From Salinicola halophilus (GTDB lineage: Bacteria > Pseudomonadota > Gammaproteobacteria > Pseudomonadales > Halomonadaceae), in assembly GCF_003206155.1 (NCBI RefSeq), contig NZ_PZJV01000001.1, forward strand, positions 673,323 to 737,322: 64,000 nt of DNA, in the 5' to 3' direction. The position numbers were made by a program, and so were the translations under genes. Shown here one piece after another: positions 51,265 through 61,215 of this stretch (its first letter is position 1; every line of letters begins with the position of its first letter). The notes below the pieces were generated by a model that was not told where the DNA came from, made no database searches, and saw only the letters and a program-made list of their open reading frames with translations.

Positions 51265-52956
51265 ATGGATCAGGCTCGTGAATTCGACTACATCATCATC
51301 GGCGCTGGCTCGGCGGGTAACGTCCTCGCCACGCGGCTGACCGAGGAACCCGGCGTCACGGTGCTGCTGCTGGAGGCGGGCGGTCCGGACTATCGGGCGG
51401 ACTTTCGTACCCAGATGCCGGCGGCGCTGGCCTATCCGCTGCAGGGCAAGCGCTACAACTGGGCGTTCGAGACCGACCCGGAGCCGCACATGGACGACCG
51501 GCGCATGGAGTGCGGTCGCGGCAAGGGCCTCGGCGGCTCATCCTTGATCAACGGCATGTGCTACATCCGCGGCAATGCCATGGATCTCGATCACTGGGCC
51601 GAGATGCCCGGGCTCGAGCAGTGGGGCTATCTCGACTGCCTGCCCTACTACAAGAAGGCCGAGACGCGTGACATCGGACCCAACGAGTTTCACGGCGGAG
51701 ACGGCCCGCTGAGCGTCGCCACGCCCAAGGCGGACAACAACCCGCTCTACCAGGCCTTCGTCGACGCCGGCGTGCAGGCGGGCTATCCGCGTACCGACGA
51801 TCTGAACGGCTATCAGCAGGAAGGGTTCGGGCCGATGGATCGGACCACGACGACCAACGGTCGCCGTTCGTCCACGGCGCGGGGGTATCTGGATATCGCC
51901 AAGCAGCGCGAGAACCTGACCATCGTCACCCACGCCACGACCGATCGCATTCTGTTCGAGGAAAAGCGCGCCGTCGGCGTGAGCTACCTGCACAAGTCAC
52001 AGCCACGCCAGGCGCTCGCGCGGCGCGAGGTACTGCTGTGCGGTGGCGCCATCGCCTCGCCACAGATTCTGCAGCGCTCCGGCATCGGCGACCCCGCCCT
52101 GCTGGAGGCCCACGGCGTGCCACTGGTGCACGATCTCAAGGGCGTAGGAGAGAACCTTCAGGATCATCTGGAGATGTACATCCAGTACGAGTGCAAGCAG
52201 CCGGTGTCGCTGTACCCCTCGCTCAAGTGGTACAACCAGCCGAAGATCGGCGCCGAATGGATGTTTCTCGGCAAGGGCATCGGCGCCAGCAACCAGTTCG
52301 AGGCCGGCGGTTTCATCCGCACCGACGACGCCGAGCGCTGGCCCAACATCCAGTATCACTTTCTGCCCATCGCGATCAGCTACAACGGCAAGAGCGCGGT
52401 GCAGGCCCACGGCTTTCAGGCCCACGTCGGCTCGATGCGTTCGATGAGCCGGGGCCGGGTGCAGCTCACCGACCGTAATCCGAGAAGCGCGCCGAGCATT
52501 CTCTTCAACTACATGTCTCACGAGCGCGACTGGGCGGAGTTCCGCGCCGCCATTCGCATCACCCGCGAGATCGTCGAGCAGCCGGCGATGGATGCCTATC
52601 GCGGTCGCGAGATCTCGCCGGGGCCCGACGTCCAGACGGACGAGGAGCTCGACGCTTTCGTCCGGCAGCACGCCGAGACCGCCTATCATCCCTGTGGCAC
52701 CTGCCGCATGGGCTACGGCGACGATGCCGTGGTGGATGACGAGGGCCGCGTCCACGGGGTGAGCGCCCTTCGCGTGATCGACGCCTCGATCATGCCGCAG
52801 ATCGTCACCGGCAATCTCAACGCCACGACGATCATGATCGCCGAGAAGCTCGCCGACCGCGTGCGCGGTCGCGAGCCGCTAGCGCCGTCGACGACCGACT
52901 ATTACGTCGCCAACGGCGTACCGGCCCGCAATATCCCGGCGACCGCCGACCGCTAG
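51265..52956 (+). CDS. betA: Choline dehydrogenase
   Basis: FAD-dependent GMC oxidoreductase that oxidises choline to betaine aldehyde at the inner membrane. 563 aa. [20 protein letters not shown] binds FAD (glycines at 13-18). [18 protein letters not shown] is the GMC signature 1, and [10 protein letters not shown] near residue 475 carries the catalytic histidine. The end of the protein ([16 protein letters not shown]) is a BetA-like tail. AGGAA precedes the ATG. Confidence 0.95.
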   Translation: MDQAREFDYIIIGAGSAGNVLATRLTEEPGVTVLLLEAGGPDYRADFRTQMPAALAYPLQGKRYNWAFETDPEPHMDDRRMECGRGKGLGGSSLINGMCYIRGNAMDLDHWAEMPGLEQWGYLDCLPYYKKAETRDIGPNEFHGGDGPLSVATPKADNNPLYQAFVDAGVQAGYPRTDDLNGYQQEGFGPMDRTTTTNGRRSSTARGYLDIAKQRENLTIVTHATTDRILFEEKRAVGVSYLHKSQPRQALARREVLLCGGAIASPQILQRSGIGDPALLEAHGVPLVHDLKGVGENLQDHLEMYIQYECKQPVSLYPSLKWYNQPKIGAEWMFLGKGIGASNQFEAGGFIRTDDAERWPNIQYHFLPIAISYNGKSAVQAHGFQAHVGSMRSMSRGRVQLTDRNPRSAPSILFNYMSHERDWAEFRAAIRITREIVEQPAMDAYRGREISPGPDVQTDEELDAFVRQHAETAYHPCGTCRMGYGDDAVVDDEGRVHGVSALRVIDASIMPQIVTGNLNATTIMIAEKLADRVRGREPLAPSTTDYYVANGVPARNIPATADR

Positions 52957-53023
52957 GGTTCCAGCGCCGCGCGTGTTGGCGGGACGACACATCGCGGGCG
53001 AAGCAGTGGCCTCGCTCGCGCTG

Positions 53024-53317
53024 TCACCGCCTTCCCTCGCGGCGCCCTGCTTGACCCTGCCCCGGCGGCGCCCGCTGGCGTCGCTTCTTCGACGCGCTCG
53101 CCGTCCCGGTCGCTTGCGCGAGCCAGGTTCGCATCTCCTTCTCGACCTGCTGTCGCGGCCCCGTTCCGGGCATCGGCGCCTGTCGATTCGACGGCGAGAT
53201 TCCGGCCAAGCCGGCCCTCCCTCGAGCCGCCGATTGCGCGGACGCTTGCATGACCTTGCGCGGCGCCGGCATCCGCGCGGCCTTCGGTTGCGTACTCCTT
53301 GCGCATTTGACGAACAC
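53024..53317 (-). CDS. Uncertain small basic protein
   Basis: An open frame (GTG at 53317, or ATG at 53272 with AAGG upstream) codes for a basic, Ala/Arg/Gln-rich 97-aa peptide with QQVEKEMRTWLAQATG as its only structured-looking segment. Third positions are mostly G or C, as in real genes of this genome, but the region is GC-rich in all frames and there is no family resemblance. Low confidence. The rest of the 52957-53487 gap holds only the operator-like palindrome. Confidence 0.25.
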   Translation of the reverse strand: MFVKCARSTQPKAARMPAPRKVMQASAQSAARGRAGLAGISPSNRQAPMPGTGPRQQVEKEMRTWLAQATGTASASKKRRQRAPPGQGQAGRREGRR

Positions 53318-53320
53318 CGT

Positions 53321-53348
53321 TTTGTTAGACTGCGAAACTGTCTAGTAT
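53321..53348 (+). promoter_or_regulatory. Candidate mdtABC promoter
   Basis: TTTGTT and TAGTAT are separated by 16 nt, about 140 nt before the adaptor start. The spacer and -10 coincide with the palindrome described next. Confidence 0.4.
53326..53344. promoter_or_regulatory. Palindromic operator-like site upstream of mdtA
   Basis: TAGACTGCGAAACTGTCTA has perfect 5-bp arms TAGAC/GTCTA and further partial symmetry, centred at 53335. It is the size and spacing of a TetR-type operator and overlaps the candidate promoter. No regulator gene lies in the visible neighbourhood. Confidence 0.5.
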
Positions 53349-53487
53349 GAGCGCCGACCGTGCGAGCGCTCGACCGCGCCGGCTCGAGCCTCGTCGATGA
53401 GCCGTTCGCCTGGCGTCGAGACGACGTACCTTCACTGCCGCACCGCCGACGCTTCACCGCCCCGATATCACTGGATCGAGCTCGTCT

Positions 53488-54744
53488 ATGTCCTCTTCTT
53501 CCTCTTCTCGCCCCCGCCGTCCGCTGCGCTGGGTCCTGATCGTCTTGATCCTGATCGCCGTGGCACTTGCCGGTTACTGGCTGCTGCGCGACGACGCAGA
53601 CGACAGCGCGGATACCGCCGACGCCGGCGGCACGCCGGCGGGCGCCCCCCAGGCCTCTGCCGTCTCCGCGGTCACCGCCAGCCGCGGCGATCTGCCGATC
53701 CGGCTGACGGCGCTCGGCACCGTGCGGCCGCTGGCCAGCGTCGAGGTGCGGCCCCGGGTGGAGGGCGAGCTCACCGAGGTCTCCTTCGAAGAGGGCGAGG
53801 TCGTCGAGAAGGGCCAGGTCCTTGCACGTATCGACCCGCGGGATTACGAGGCGCAGCGTGCCCAGGCCCAGGGCCAGCTCGAGCAGGACCAGGCTCAGCT
53901 CGCCTCTGCCAAAGAGGATCTGGCGCGCTACAACAAGCTGATCGAGACCAACTACGTCTCGCGTCAGGAACTCGAACAGCAGCGCCAGCTGGTGCGTCAG
54001 TACGAAGGCACCGTGGCGAGCGACAGGGCCAGCCTCGAGAGCACCGAGGTCCAGGTGGACTACACCCGCATCACCGCCCCCATCACTGGCGTGGTGGGCA
54101 TTCGCAACGTCGACCCGGGAAACATCGTGCAGCTCGGCAACGACGATCCCATCGTCACCATCACCCAGCTCGATCCGATCTCGGTGATCTTTTCGCTACC
54201 CAGCCGCTACGTCGATACGCTGCGCGAGCGCCTGGCGAGCGGCGATCGCCCCACCGTCACCGTCACCACGGCCGGCGGCAAGACTCACAGCGGCGAACTG
54301 GCGAGCCTCGACAGCCGGATCAACAGCACCACGGGGACGCTGCGCATGCGCGCTACCCTCGACAACCCCGATGGCGCGCTCTACCCCAACGCCTACGTCG
54401 ACGTGAGCCTGGTGTCGCAGATTTTGCGCGACCGGCTGATCGTCCCCGAACCCGCCGTGCAGACCGGACAGGACGGCAACTACGTCTACGTGGTCAACGC
54501 CGACGACAGCGTCAGCCAGCGTTCGGTGACGCTGGTCGCCAACCAGCGCAACCGGAGCGTCATCGAGGGCGAACTCGAAGCGGGTGACCGGGTCGTCGTC
54601 GACGGCGTGGACAACCTTCGCGACGGCGCCAAGGTGCGCGTGGTCAGCAATGCCCTGCCGGGCGAAGCGAGCGACGAGGAGAGCGCCGCCGGCGAGACGA
54701 CCCCGGCGGCGAACGACACTGACGAAGACGCCGGCACGCCATGA
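53488..54744 (+). CDS. mdtA: RND efflux periplasmic adaptor (MdtA-like)
   Basis: Membrane-fusion protein that links the RND pump to an outer-membrane channel. 418 aa, near E. coli MdtA (415). An N-terminal membrane anchor (WVLIVLILIAVALAGYWLL) is followed by the lipoyl-half motif (LTALGTVRPLASVEVRPRV), the coiled-coil hairpin (about residues 120-185, QAQGQLEQDQAQLASAKEDL), the second lipoyl half (ITAPITGVVGIRNVDPGN) and the beta-barrel. The serine-rich start (MSSSSSSRPRRP) and acidic end (DESAAGETTPAANDTDEDAG) are flexible. It overlaps mdtB by 4 nt. Confidence 0.88.
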   Translation: MSSSSSSRPRRPLRWVLIVLILIAVALAGYWLLRDDADDSADTADAGGTPAGAPQASAVSAVTASRGDLPIRLTALGTVRPLASVEVRPRVEGELTEVSFEEGEVVEKGQVLARIDPRDYEAQRAQAQGQLEQDQAQLASAKEDLARYNKLIETNYVSRQELEQQRQLVRQYEGTVASDRASLESTEVQVDYTRITAPITGVVGIRNVDPGNIVQLGNDDPIVTITQLDPISVIFSLPSRYVDTLRERLASGDRPTVTVTTAGGKTHSGELASLDSRINSTTGTLRMRATLDNPDGALYPNAYVDVSLVSQILRDRLIVPEPAVQTGQDGNYVYVVNADDSVSQRSVTLVANQRNRSVIEGELEAGDRVVVDGVDNLRDGAKVRVVSNALPGEASDEESAAGETTPAANDTDEDAGTP

Positions 54745-57700
54745 ATCCGTCTCGCCTGTTCATTCTGCGGCCGGTCGCCACCTCGCTGATCATGCTGGCG
54801 ATTCTTATCGCCGGGGCCCTGGCCTACCGCCTGCTGCCGATCTCCTCGCTGCCGGAGGTCGACTTTCCCACCATCCAGGTGACCACGCTCTACCCCGGCG
54901 CCGGGCCGGACGTGATGCTCTCTCACGTCACCGCGCCGCTGGAGGATCAGCTCGGCGAGATCTCGGGCCTGGAGGACATGAGCTCGACCAGCACCGGCGG
55001 GGCGTCGCTGATCACGTTGCGATTCTCTCTCGATGCCGATCTCGGCGTGGCGGAGCAGGAGGTGCAGGCGGCGCTGAACCAGGCCGAGACGCTGCTGCCG
55101 AGCGATCTGCCGCGGCCGCCCAGCTACTCCAAAGTCAATCCGGCGGATACGCCGATCATGACGCTGGCGGTGAGTTCCGACACCCTGCCGCTTACCGAGG
55201 TCTACGATCTCGTCGACACCCGCATGGCCCAGCGTATCGCCCAGATCAGCGGCGTGGGTCAGGTCAAGCTGGCCGGCGGCCAGGAGCCTGCCGTGCGGGT
55301 GACGGTGGATTCGCGCAAGCTCGCCGCCCATGGCCTCGACATGGCCGCGGTGCGAAGTGCCGTGGACGCTGCCAACGTCAATCAGGCCAAGGGCACGCTC
55401 TACGGGCCGTACCGTGCCTATACCATCGACGCCAACGATCAGCTGCTCTCCGCCGAGGGCTATCGCGACCTGATACTCGCCGCCGACGACGATAGCGTGC
55501 TGCGGCTTTCGGATGTCGCAAGCGTCGAGGACGGCGCGGAGAACGCCTATCTCGCCGCCTGGGCCAATCGCCGCGGGGCCATTCTGGTCGACGTGCTACG
55601 CCAGCCCGGGGCCAACGTGGTGGGCGTCGCCGATGCGATCAAGCAGAGCCTGCCGGGACTCGAGAATACGCTGCCGGCCGCGGTGAACGTCGAGGTGCTC
55701 ACCGACCGCACCACCACCATCCGCGCCGCGGTGAAGGACGTTCAGTTCGAACTGCTGCTGGCGATCTCGCTGGTGGTCATGGTCACTTTCCTGTTCCTGC
55801 GCAACCTGCCGGCGACGCTGATTCCCAGCCTCGCGGTCCCGCTGTCGCTGGTGGGCACGTTCGGCGCCATGCATCTGGCGGGCTTCAGTCTCAACAACCT
55901 CACGCTGATGGCGCTGACCATCGCCACCGGCTTCGTCATCGACGACGCCATCGTGGTCCTGGAGAACATCACCCGCTACGTCGAAAAGGGCGAGAAGCCG
56001 CTGGCGGCGGCGCTCAAGGGCTCACGCCAGATCGCCTTCACCATCGTCTCGCTGACGGTCTCGCTGCTGGCGGTACTGATCCCGCTGGTCTTCATGAGCG
56101 GCGTGGTGGGCGTACTCTTCCGGGAGTTCGCGCTGACGCTTGCGATCTCGATTCTGATCTCGGCGTTCGTGTCGCTGACGCTGACGCCGATGCTCTGCGC
56201 GCGCTGGCTCAAGCATCGCCCGGATGCCGTCGGCGAGAGCGACGACGAAGCGATGGTACGCAATCGCCGAGGGCTCTTCGGCCGCGTTACCCGCGGCTAC
56301 GAGCACGCGCTCGACTGGGTACTGCGCCACCAGACGCTGACGCTGCTGGTCGCCCTGGGCTCGCTGGCGGTGACGGCGCTGCTGTTCGTCGCCACACCGA
56401 AGGGGCTCTTCCCGGTGCAGGACACCGGCGTGATCCGCGGCATCACCACCGCCACCCAGTCGACCTCGTTCGAGGCGATGTCCGAGCGTCAACGGCGTCT
56501 GGTCGACAGACTGCTCGACGACCCGGCGGTGGCGAGTCTCTCCTCGAGTATCGGCATCGACGGCACCAACACCACACTCAACGGGGGGCGGGTCTCGATC
56601 AACCTGACGCCGCTGGGCGAGCGCGACGGCCTCGATGCCGTGCTCGCCCGGCTGCGCCAGGCCGATGCCGACATCCCGGGACTGACGCTTGCGCTCTCGC
56701 CGGTGCAGGATCTCACCCTCGAGGACACCATCAGCCGCTACCCGTATCAGTTCGCCCTCACCCAGGGCGATCGCGACGTGCTCGACGGCGATGTCGGAAA
56801 GCTGCTCGAGCGTCTGCGCCAATCCCCGGCCATCGCCAACGTGGCGAGCGACGTGCAGAACGACGGCCGCAAGCTCGCCGTGACCATCGACCGCGCCCGC
56901 GCGGGGCGTCTCGGCGTCAGCGTGGCGGACATCGACGACGCGCTCTACGACGCGTTCGGTCAGCGCCTGATCTCGACCATCTTCACCCAGGCGAGTCAGT
57001 ACCGCGTGGTGCTGGCCGCCAACTCGGCGGACGGTGACGGCGTCGAGGCGCTATCCCGGCTCTACGTCACGGGCAGCGACGATACCTTGGTACCGCTGTC
57101 GAGTCTGGTGACGCTCGAGGAGCAGCGCACCCCGCTCTCGCTGCAGCGTCAGAATCAGTTCCCCTCGGCGCTGATGTCGTTCGCGGTGGCGGACGGCCAT
57201 TCGCTGTCCCAGGCCTTCGAGGCAGTGGACACCGCCGCGAGCGAAACGCTCAGCGATCAGACCCGGCTTGCGTATCGCGGCGCGGCGCTCGCCTACACCG
57301 ACTCCACCAGCGACACGCTCTGGCTGATCCTGGCGGCGGTGGTGACCATGTACATCGTGCTCGGTGTGCTCTACGAGAGCTACGTCCATCCGCTGACCAT
57401 CCTCTCGACGCTGCCGTCGGCGGCGATCGGTGCGCTGCTCGCGCTCAACCTGAGCGGCAATTCACTGGGGCTGGTGGCGGTGATCGGCATCATCCTGCTG
57501 ATCGGCATCGTCAAGAAGAACGCCATCATGATGATCGACTTCGCGCTGGAAGCGCAGCGCGAGCGCGGCATGGATGCGGTCCACGCCATCCACACCGCCG
57601 CCCTGCTGCGCTTCCGACCGATCATGATGACTACCTTTGCCGCGCTCCTGGGCGCGCTGCCGCTGATGTTCGCCAGCGGCTACGGCGCCGAGCTGCGAGC

Positions 57701-57899
57701 GCCGCTGGGGATGACCATGGTCGGCGGGCTGCTGCTGAGCCAGCTGCTGACGCTGTTCACCACGCCGGTGATCTACCTGTTCTTCGACCGGCTGGGCACC
57801 CGTTTCGGGCGACGTCGGCAGGATGACGACGACGCGAGGGATCGCCCCGGCGCACCGGACGACGCACGCAACGGCGAGCACGGAGGCCTCGGAACGTGA
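54741..57899 (+). CDS. mdtB: RND efflux permease, MdtB-like
   Basis: Inner-membrane proton-driven drug exporter. 1052 aa, twelve membrane helices with two large periplasmic loops. FIDDAIVVLENITR carries the proton-relay aspartates in helix 4 (MdtB-type GFVIDDAIVV). YPGAGPDVMLSHVTAPLEDQL and LLAISLVVMVTFLFLRNLPA are RND landmarks. Starts at ATG with a 4-nt overlap on mdtA, ends with a 4-nt overlap on mdtC. Paired permeases in one operon are the hallmark of the MdtBC heterotrimer. Confidence 0.88.
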   Translation: MNPSRLFILRPVATSLIMLAILIAGALAYRLLPISSLPEVDFPTIQVTTLYPGAGPDVMLSHVTAPLEDQLGEISGLEDMSSTSTGGASLITLRFSLDADLGVAEQEVQAALNQAETLLPSDLPRPPSYSKVNPADTPIMTLAVSSDTLPLTEVYDLVDTRMAQRIAQISGVGQVKLAGGQEPAVRVTVDSRKLAAHGLDMAAVRSAVDAANVNQAKGTLYGPYRAYTIDANDQLLSAEGYRDLILAADDDSVLRLSDVASVEDGAENAYLAAWANRRGAILVDVLRQPGANVVGVADAIKQSLPGLENTLPAAVNVEVLTDRTTTIRAAVKDVQFELLLAISLVVMVTFLFLRNLPATLIPSLAVPLSLVGTFGAMHLAGFSLNNLTLMALTIATGFVIDDAIVVLENITRYVEKGEKPLAAALKGSRQIAFTIVSLTVSLLAVLIPLVFMSGVVGVLFREFALTLAISILISAFVSLTLTPMLCARWLKHRPDAVGESDDEAMVRNRRGLFGRVTRGYEHALDWVLRHQTLTLLVALGSLAVTALLFVATPKGLFPVQDTGVIRGITTATQSTSFEAMSERQRRLVDRLLDDPAVASLSSSIGIDGTNTTLNGGRVSINLTPLGERDGLDAVLARLRQADADIPGLTLALSPVQDLTLEDTISRYPYQFALTQGDRDVLDGDVGKLLERLRQSPAIANVASDVQNDGRKLAVTIDRARAGRLGVSVADIDDALYDAFGQRLISTIFTQASQYRVVLAANSADGDGVEALSRLYVTGSDDTLVPLSSLVTLEEQRTPLSLQRQNQFPSALMSFAVADGHSLSQAFEAVDTAASETLSDQTRLAYRGAALAYTDSTSDTLWLILAAVVTMYIVLGVLYESYVHPLTILSTLPSAAIGALLALNLSGNSLGLVAVIGIILLIGIVKKNAIMMIDFALEAQRERGMDAVHAIHTAALLRFRPIMMTTFAALLGALPLMFASGYGAELRAPLGMTMVGGLLLSQLLTLFTTPVIYLFFDRLGTRFGRRRQDDDDARDRPGAPDDARNGEHGGLGT

Positions 57900-60800
57900 G
57901 TCTCTCCGCGCCCTTCGTCCGCCGGCCGGTGGCGACCGTGCTGCTGGCATTGGCGATTCTGCTGCTGGGGTCGCTGGCCTATGAGCGCCTGCCGGTGGCG
58001 CCGCTGCCCAACGTCTCCTTCCCGACGATCATGGTCTCGGCGAGCCTCGCCGGTGCCAACCCGGAGACGATGGCATCGAACGTGGCGACGCCGCTGGAGC
58101 GCTCGCTGGGACGAATTCCCGGCATCAGCCAGATGACCTCTTCGAGCAGCGACAGCTCGAGCTCGATCGTGGTGCAGTTCGATCTGGAAAAGAACATCGA
58201 TGTCGCCGCCCAGGAGGTGCAGGCGGCGATCAACGATGCCCAGCCGCTGCTGCCCAGCGCCATGACCAGCCGACCGCGCTACCGCAAGCTCAACCCGGCG
58301 TCGGCGCCGGTGCTGATCCTCTCGCTCACCTCGGACACGCTACCCACCAGCGAGCTCTACCGCCTCGCCGATAGCCAGATCGCCCCGCCCATCGCGCAGG
58401 TGCCCGGGGTCGGCGATGTCGGCGTGGGCGGCAGCTCGTCGCCGGCGGTACGCGTCTCCCTCGACCCGCGTCGACTCAACCACGCCGGCATCACCCTCGA
58501 TGCCGTGGCCGGCGCCCTGCGGGCGGCGACGACGCAGTCGCCCACCGGTTTCGTGTCGAGCATCGAACACCGCTGGGAGGTCGACACCGACTCCCAGCTG
58601 CTCGAGGCCAGCGACTATAGTCAGGTGGTGCTGGCCCGTGACGACGACGGCTCGCTGCTCCGTCTCGGCGACGTCGCCGAGATCACCGACGGCGTCGAGG
58701 ATCGCTACAACGTCGGCTTTCAGAACAACCTGCCGGCGGTACTGCTGGTGATCAGCCCCACCAGCGGCGCCAACATCATCGAGACGATCGCCGGGGTGCG
58801 CGAGCGGCTCGACGAGATCCGCAGCCTGCTGCCGGCCAGCGCGACGCTCAGCGTCGAGCTCGACCGCGCCCCGGGCATCCGCGCCTCGCTCCACGAGACC
58901 CAGCTAACGCTGATCCTGGCGATCGTGCTCGTGGTGCTGGTGGTGTTCCTCTTTCTGCGCAACGCCCGCGCGACGATCATCCCCAGCGTGGCGATCCCGG
59001 TGTCGCTGGTCGGCACCTTCGCGATGATGTGGGTGTTCGACTTCTCGCTGGATACGCTCTCGCTGATGGCGCTGATCGTCTCCATCGGCTTTCTGGTCGA
59101 CGACGCCATCGTGGTGGTGGAGAACATCGCCCGCCACATCGAAGCCGGCATGAAACCCTTCCCCGCTGCCCTGCTCGGCGCCAAGGAGGTCGGCTTCACA
59201 GTGACCGCGATGAGCGTGTCGCTAGTGGCGGTGTTCATTCCGCTGCTGCTGCTCGGCGGCTTCGTCGGCCGGCTCTTCCACGAGTTCGCGGTGACGCTGT
59301 CGCTGGCGATCATGGTGTCGCTGCTGGTGTCGCTGACGCTGACGCCGATGCTCTGCGCGCGCTGGCTCAAGCCCCAGGCGCCGCGCGAACGCGAGCCCGC
59401 CTGGGAGCGCGCCCTGACCCGATTCGGCCGTGGCTGCCTCAAGGCCTATGCGGTGACGCTGGATGTCGCGCTCAAGCATCGGCGCCTGACGCTGCTGTCG
59501 CTGATCGCGGTGATCGTGCTCAACGGCTATCTCTACACGGCCGTGGAGAAGGGTTTCGTGCCGGATCAGGACACCGGCCGACTGCTGGGCACCATGCGCG
59601 TCGACCAGGGCGTATCGTTCGAGGCGGCCTCCGACAAACTGCGCCAGGTACGCGAGCGTCTCACCGCCGACCCGGCGGTCAACAGCGTGTTGGGGTTCAT
59701 GGGGAGCGGCGGTCCCGGGCGCGGCGGCTCCTCGGCGACGCTGTTCATCACGCTCAAGGGCGACCGTGAGGGATCGACGCAGGCGATCGGCAATCGGCTG
59801 ATGGCAGGACTGCAAGGCATGGCCGGGGTCAACACCTTCATGTTTCCGCTGCAGGATATCCGCGTCGGCGGCCGCTCGAGCAGCGCCTCCGAGTACGAGA
59901 TCACCCTGAAGAGCGACAGCCTCCCCCTGCTCGACGAGTGGTCCAAGCGGGTCAGTCAGGCGATGGAGGGCGTGGAGGGTATCACCGGGATCGACAGCGA
60001 CAGCCGCGGCGAGGGGCAGGCGGCCAAGCTGGTGGTGGATCGCGACACCGCCTCCCGGCTCGGCGTCGACATGAACACCATCGACTCCACCCTGGGCAGC
60101 GCCTTCGCCCAGAGCCGGGTGGTGAGCCTGTATGAAGCCGACGAGCAGCGCTACGTGGTGATGGAGGTCGCCGCTCCCTTCCGTCAGGCACCGGAAGCGA
60201 TCACCGATCTCCACGTCAGCGGCCGCGACGGCGAGATGATCCCGGTATCGGCCTTCAGTCACGTCGAGCGCTCGACGCTGCCGGTGAGCGTGAATCATCA
60301 GGGTCAGTTCGCCGCCTCGACGGTGTCGTTCAACCTCGAGGACGGCGTTTCGCTGGGCCAGGCGACGGATCGCATTCGCGCGGCCGTCGCGGACCTGCGC
60401 CTGCCCACCGACGTTCAGGTGGACTTCGAGGGCAGCGCCGGGCAGTTCCAGAGCGGCGTCGAGGCGATGCCGTGGCTGATCCTCGCGGCCCTGGTCACGG
60501 TCTATCTAGTGCTGGGTATTCTCTACGAGAGCTACATCCACCCGCTGACGATCCTCTCGACGCTGCCCTCGGCGGGCGTGGGCGCCCTGCTGGCGCTGAT
60601 GGCGCTGGACACGCCGTTCACCCTGATCGCGCTGATCGGCATCATCCTGCTCATCGGGGTGGTGAAGAAGAACGCCATCATGCTGGTCGACTTCGCCGTG
60701 ATCTGTGAGCGCGAAGAGAACATGGAACCGCTGGAAGCGATCCGCCATGCGGCGCTGGTGCGCTTCCGACCGATCATGATGACCACGCTCGCGGCCCTCC

Positions 60801-60991
60801 TCGGCGCGCTGCCGCTGCTGCTGGGCACCGACGAGAACGCCGCCCTGCGCGCCCCACTGGGGATCACCATCATCGGCGGGCTGATCGTCAGTCAGGTTCT
60901 CACGCTCTACACCACGCCGGTGGTATATCTCTACCTCGACCGGCTTCACCGTCGCCTGCGCCCGCGCCGGCTGGCAGAAACGCCCGCTTGA
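57896..60991 (+). CDS. mdtC: RND efflux permease, MdtC-like
   Basis: Second permease of the pair, 1031 aa. Starts with GTG at 57896, overlapping the mdtB stop. Membrane and relay motifs (SIGFLVDDAIVVVENIAR) and the hairpin AQVPGVGDVGVGGSSSPAV resemble MdtC. It shares about the same length as E. coli MdtC (1025). No outer-membrane factor gene follows, so it must use TolC from elsewhere, as E. coli MdtABC does. Confidence 0.88.
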   Translation: MSLSAPFVRRPVATVLLALAILLLGSLAYERLPVAPLPNVSFPTIMVSASLAGANPETMASNVATPLERSLGRIPGISQMTSSSSDSSSSIVVQFDLEKNIDVAAQEVQAAINDAQPLLPSAMTSRPRYRKLNPASAPVLILSLTSDTLPTSELYRLADSQIAPPIAQVPGVGDVGVGGSSSPAVRVSLDPRRLNHAGITLDAVAGALRAATTQSPTGFVSSIEHRWEVDTDSQLLEASDYSQVVLARDDDGSLLRLGDVAEITDGVEDRYNVGFQNNLPAVLLVISPTSGANIIETIAGVRERLDEIRSLLPASATLSVELDRAPGIRASLHETQLTLILAIVLVVLVVFLFLRNARATIIPSVAIPVSLVGTFAMMWVFDFSLDTLSLMALIVSIGFLVDDAIVVVENIARHIEAGMKPFPAALLGAKEVGFTVTAMSVSLVAVFIPLLLLGGFVGRLFHEFAVTLSLAIMVSLLVSLTLTPMLCARWLKPQAPREREPAWERALTRFGRGCLKAYAVTLDVALKHRRLTLLSLIAVIVLNGYLYTAVEKGFVPDQDTGRLLGTMRVDQGVSFEAASDKLRQVRERLTADPAVNSVLGFMGSGGPGRGGSSATLFITLKGDREGSTQAIGNRLMAGLQGMAGVNTFMFPLQDIRVGGRSSSASEYEITLKSDSLPLLDEWSKRVSQAMEGVEGITGIDSDSRGEGQAAKLVVDRDTASRLGVDMNTIDSTLGSAFAQSRVVSLYEADEQRYVVMEVAAPFRQAPEAITDLHVSGRDGEMIPVSAFSHVERSTLPVSVNHQGQFAASTVSFNLEDGVSLGQATDRIRAAVADLRLPTDVQVDFEGSAGQFQSGVEAMPWLILAALVTVYLVLGILYESYIHPLTILSTLPSAGVGALLALMALDTPFTLIALIGIILLIGVVKKNAIMLVDFAVICEREENMEPLEAIRHAALVRFRPIMMTTLAALLGALPLLLGTDENAALRAPLGITIIGGLIVSQVLTLYTTPVVYLYLDRLHRRLRPRRLAETPA

Positions 60992-61000
60992 CCTTCGAGT

Positions 61001-61034
61001 GCACCGGCCGCGGCCTGCTCGCCGCGGCCGGTGC
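61001..61034. terminator. Strong hairpin after mdtC
   Basis: GCACCGGCCGCGG pairs with CCGCGGCCGGTGC (13 bp) over an 8-nt loop, 10 nt past the mdtC stop. A CTTTTT stretch follows only about 20 nt later, so it probably ends the operon despite the imperfect T-tract. Confidence 0.6.
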
Positions 61035-61063
61035 GGCGTCACTCGCTTCTCCTTTTTGCTCAT

Positions 61064-61105
61064 CGCTCGTGGCTCGTGGCTCGTCGCTCGTGGCTCGTGG
61101 CTGAC
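61064..61105. repeat. Six 7-nt tandem repeats (two 21-nt units)
   Basis: Units of (C/G)GCTCGT: CGCTCGT GGCTCGT GGCTCGT, then CGCTCGT GGCTCGT GGCTGAC. Non-coding gap between mdtC and fadE. Confidence 0.85.
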
Positions 61106-61170
61106 TATCCCAAAGGATGAGGCCGCGCCCGCTAGTCACCCGAGGCGCATTCCGCTAGTCTGAAACTCAA

Positions 61171-61190
61171 ATTCAAACGCTCGTCTGAAT
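61171..61190. promoter_or_regulatory. Probable PsrA-like (TetR) operator of fadE
   Basis: ATTCAAACGCTCGTCTGAAT is a near-palindrome (16 of 20 positions match its reverse complement) and resembles the C/G-AAAC-N2-4-GTTT-G/C sites bound by the fatty-acid regulator PsrA. It lies 26-45 nt before the fadE start codon, a likely operator position. No regulator gene is in view. Confidence 0.55.
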
Positions 61191-61215
61191 TTTCGTTTCC
61201 CCTCCGGAGTTCGCC

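Noticed and set aside
53397..54587. 396-aa plus-strand frame
   Set aside because: Overlaps mdtA in another frame; Arg/Gly/Pro-rich shadow.
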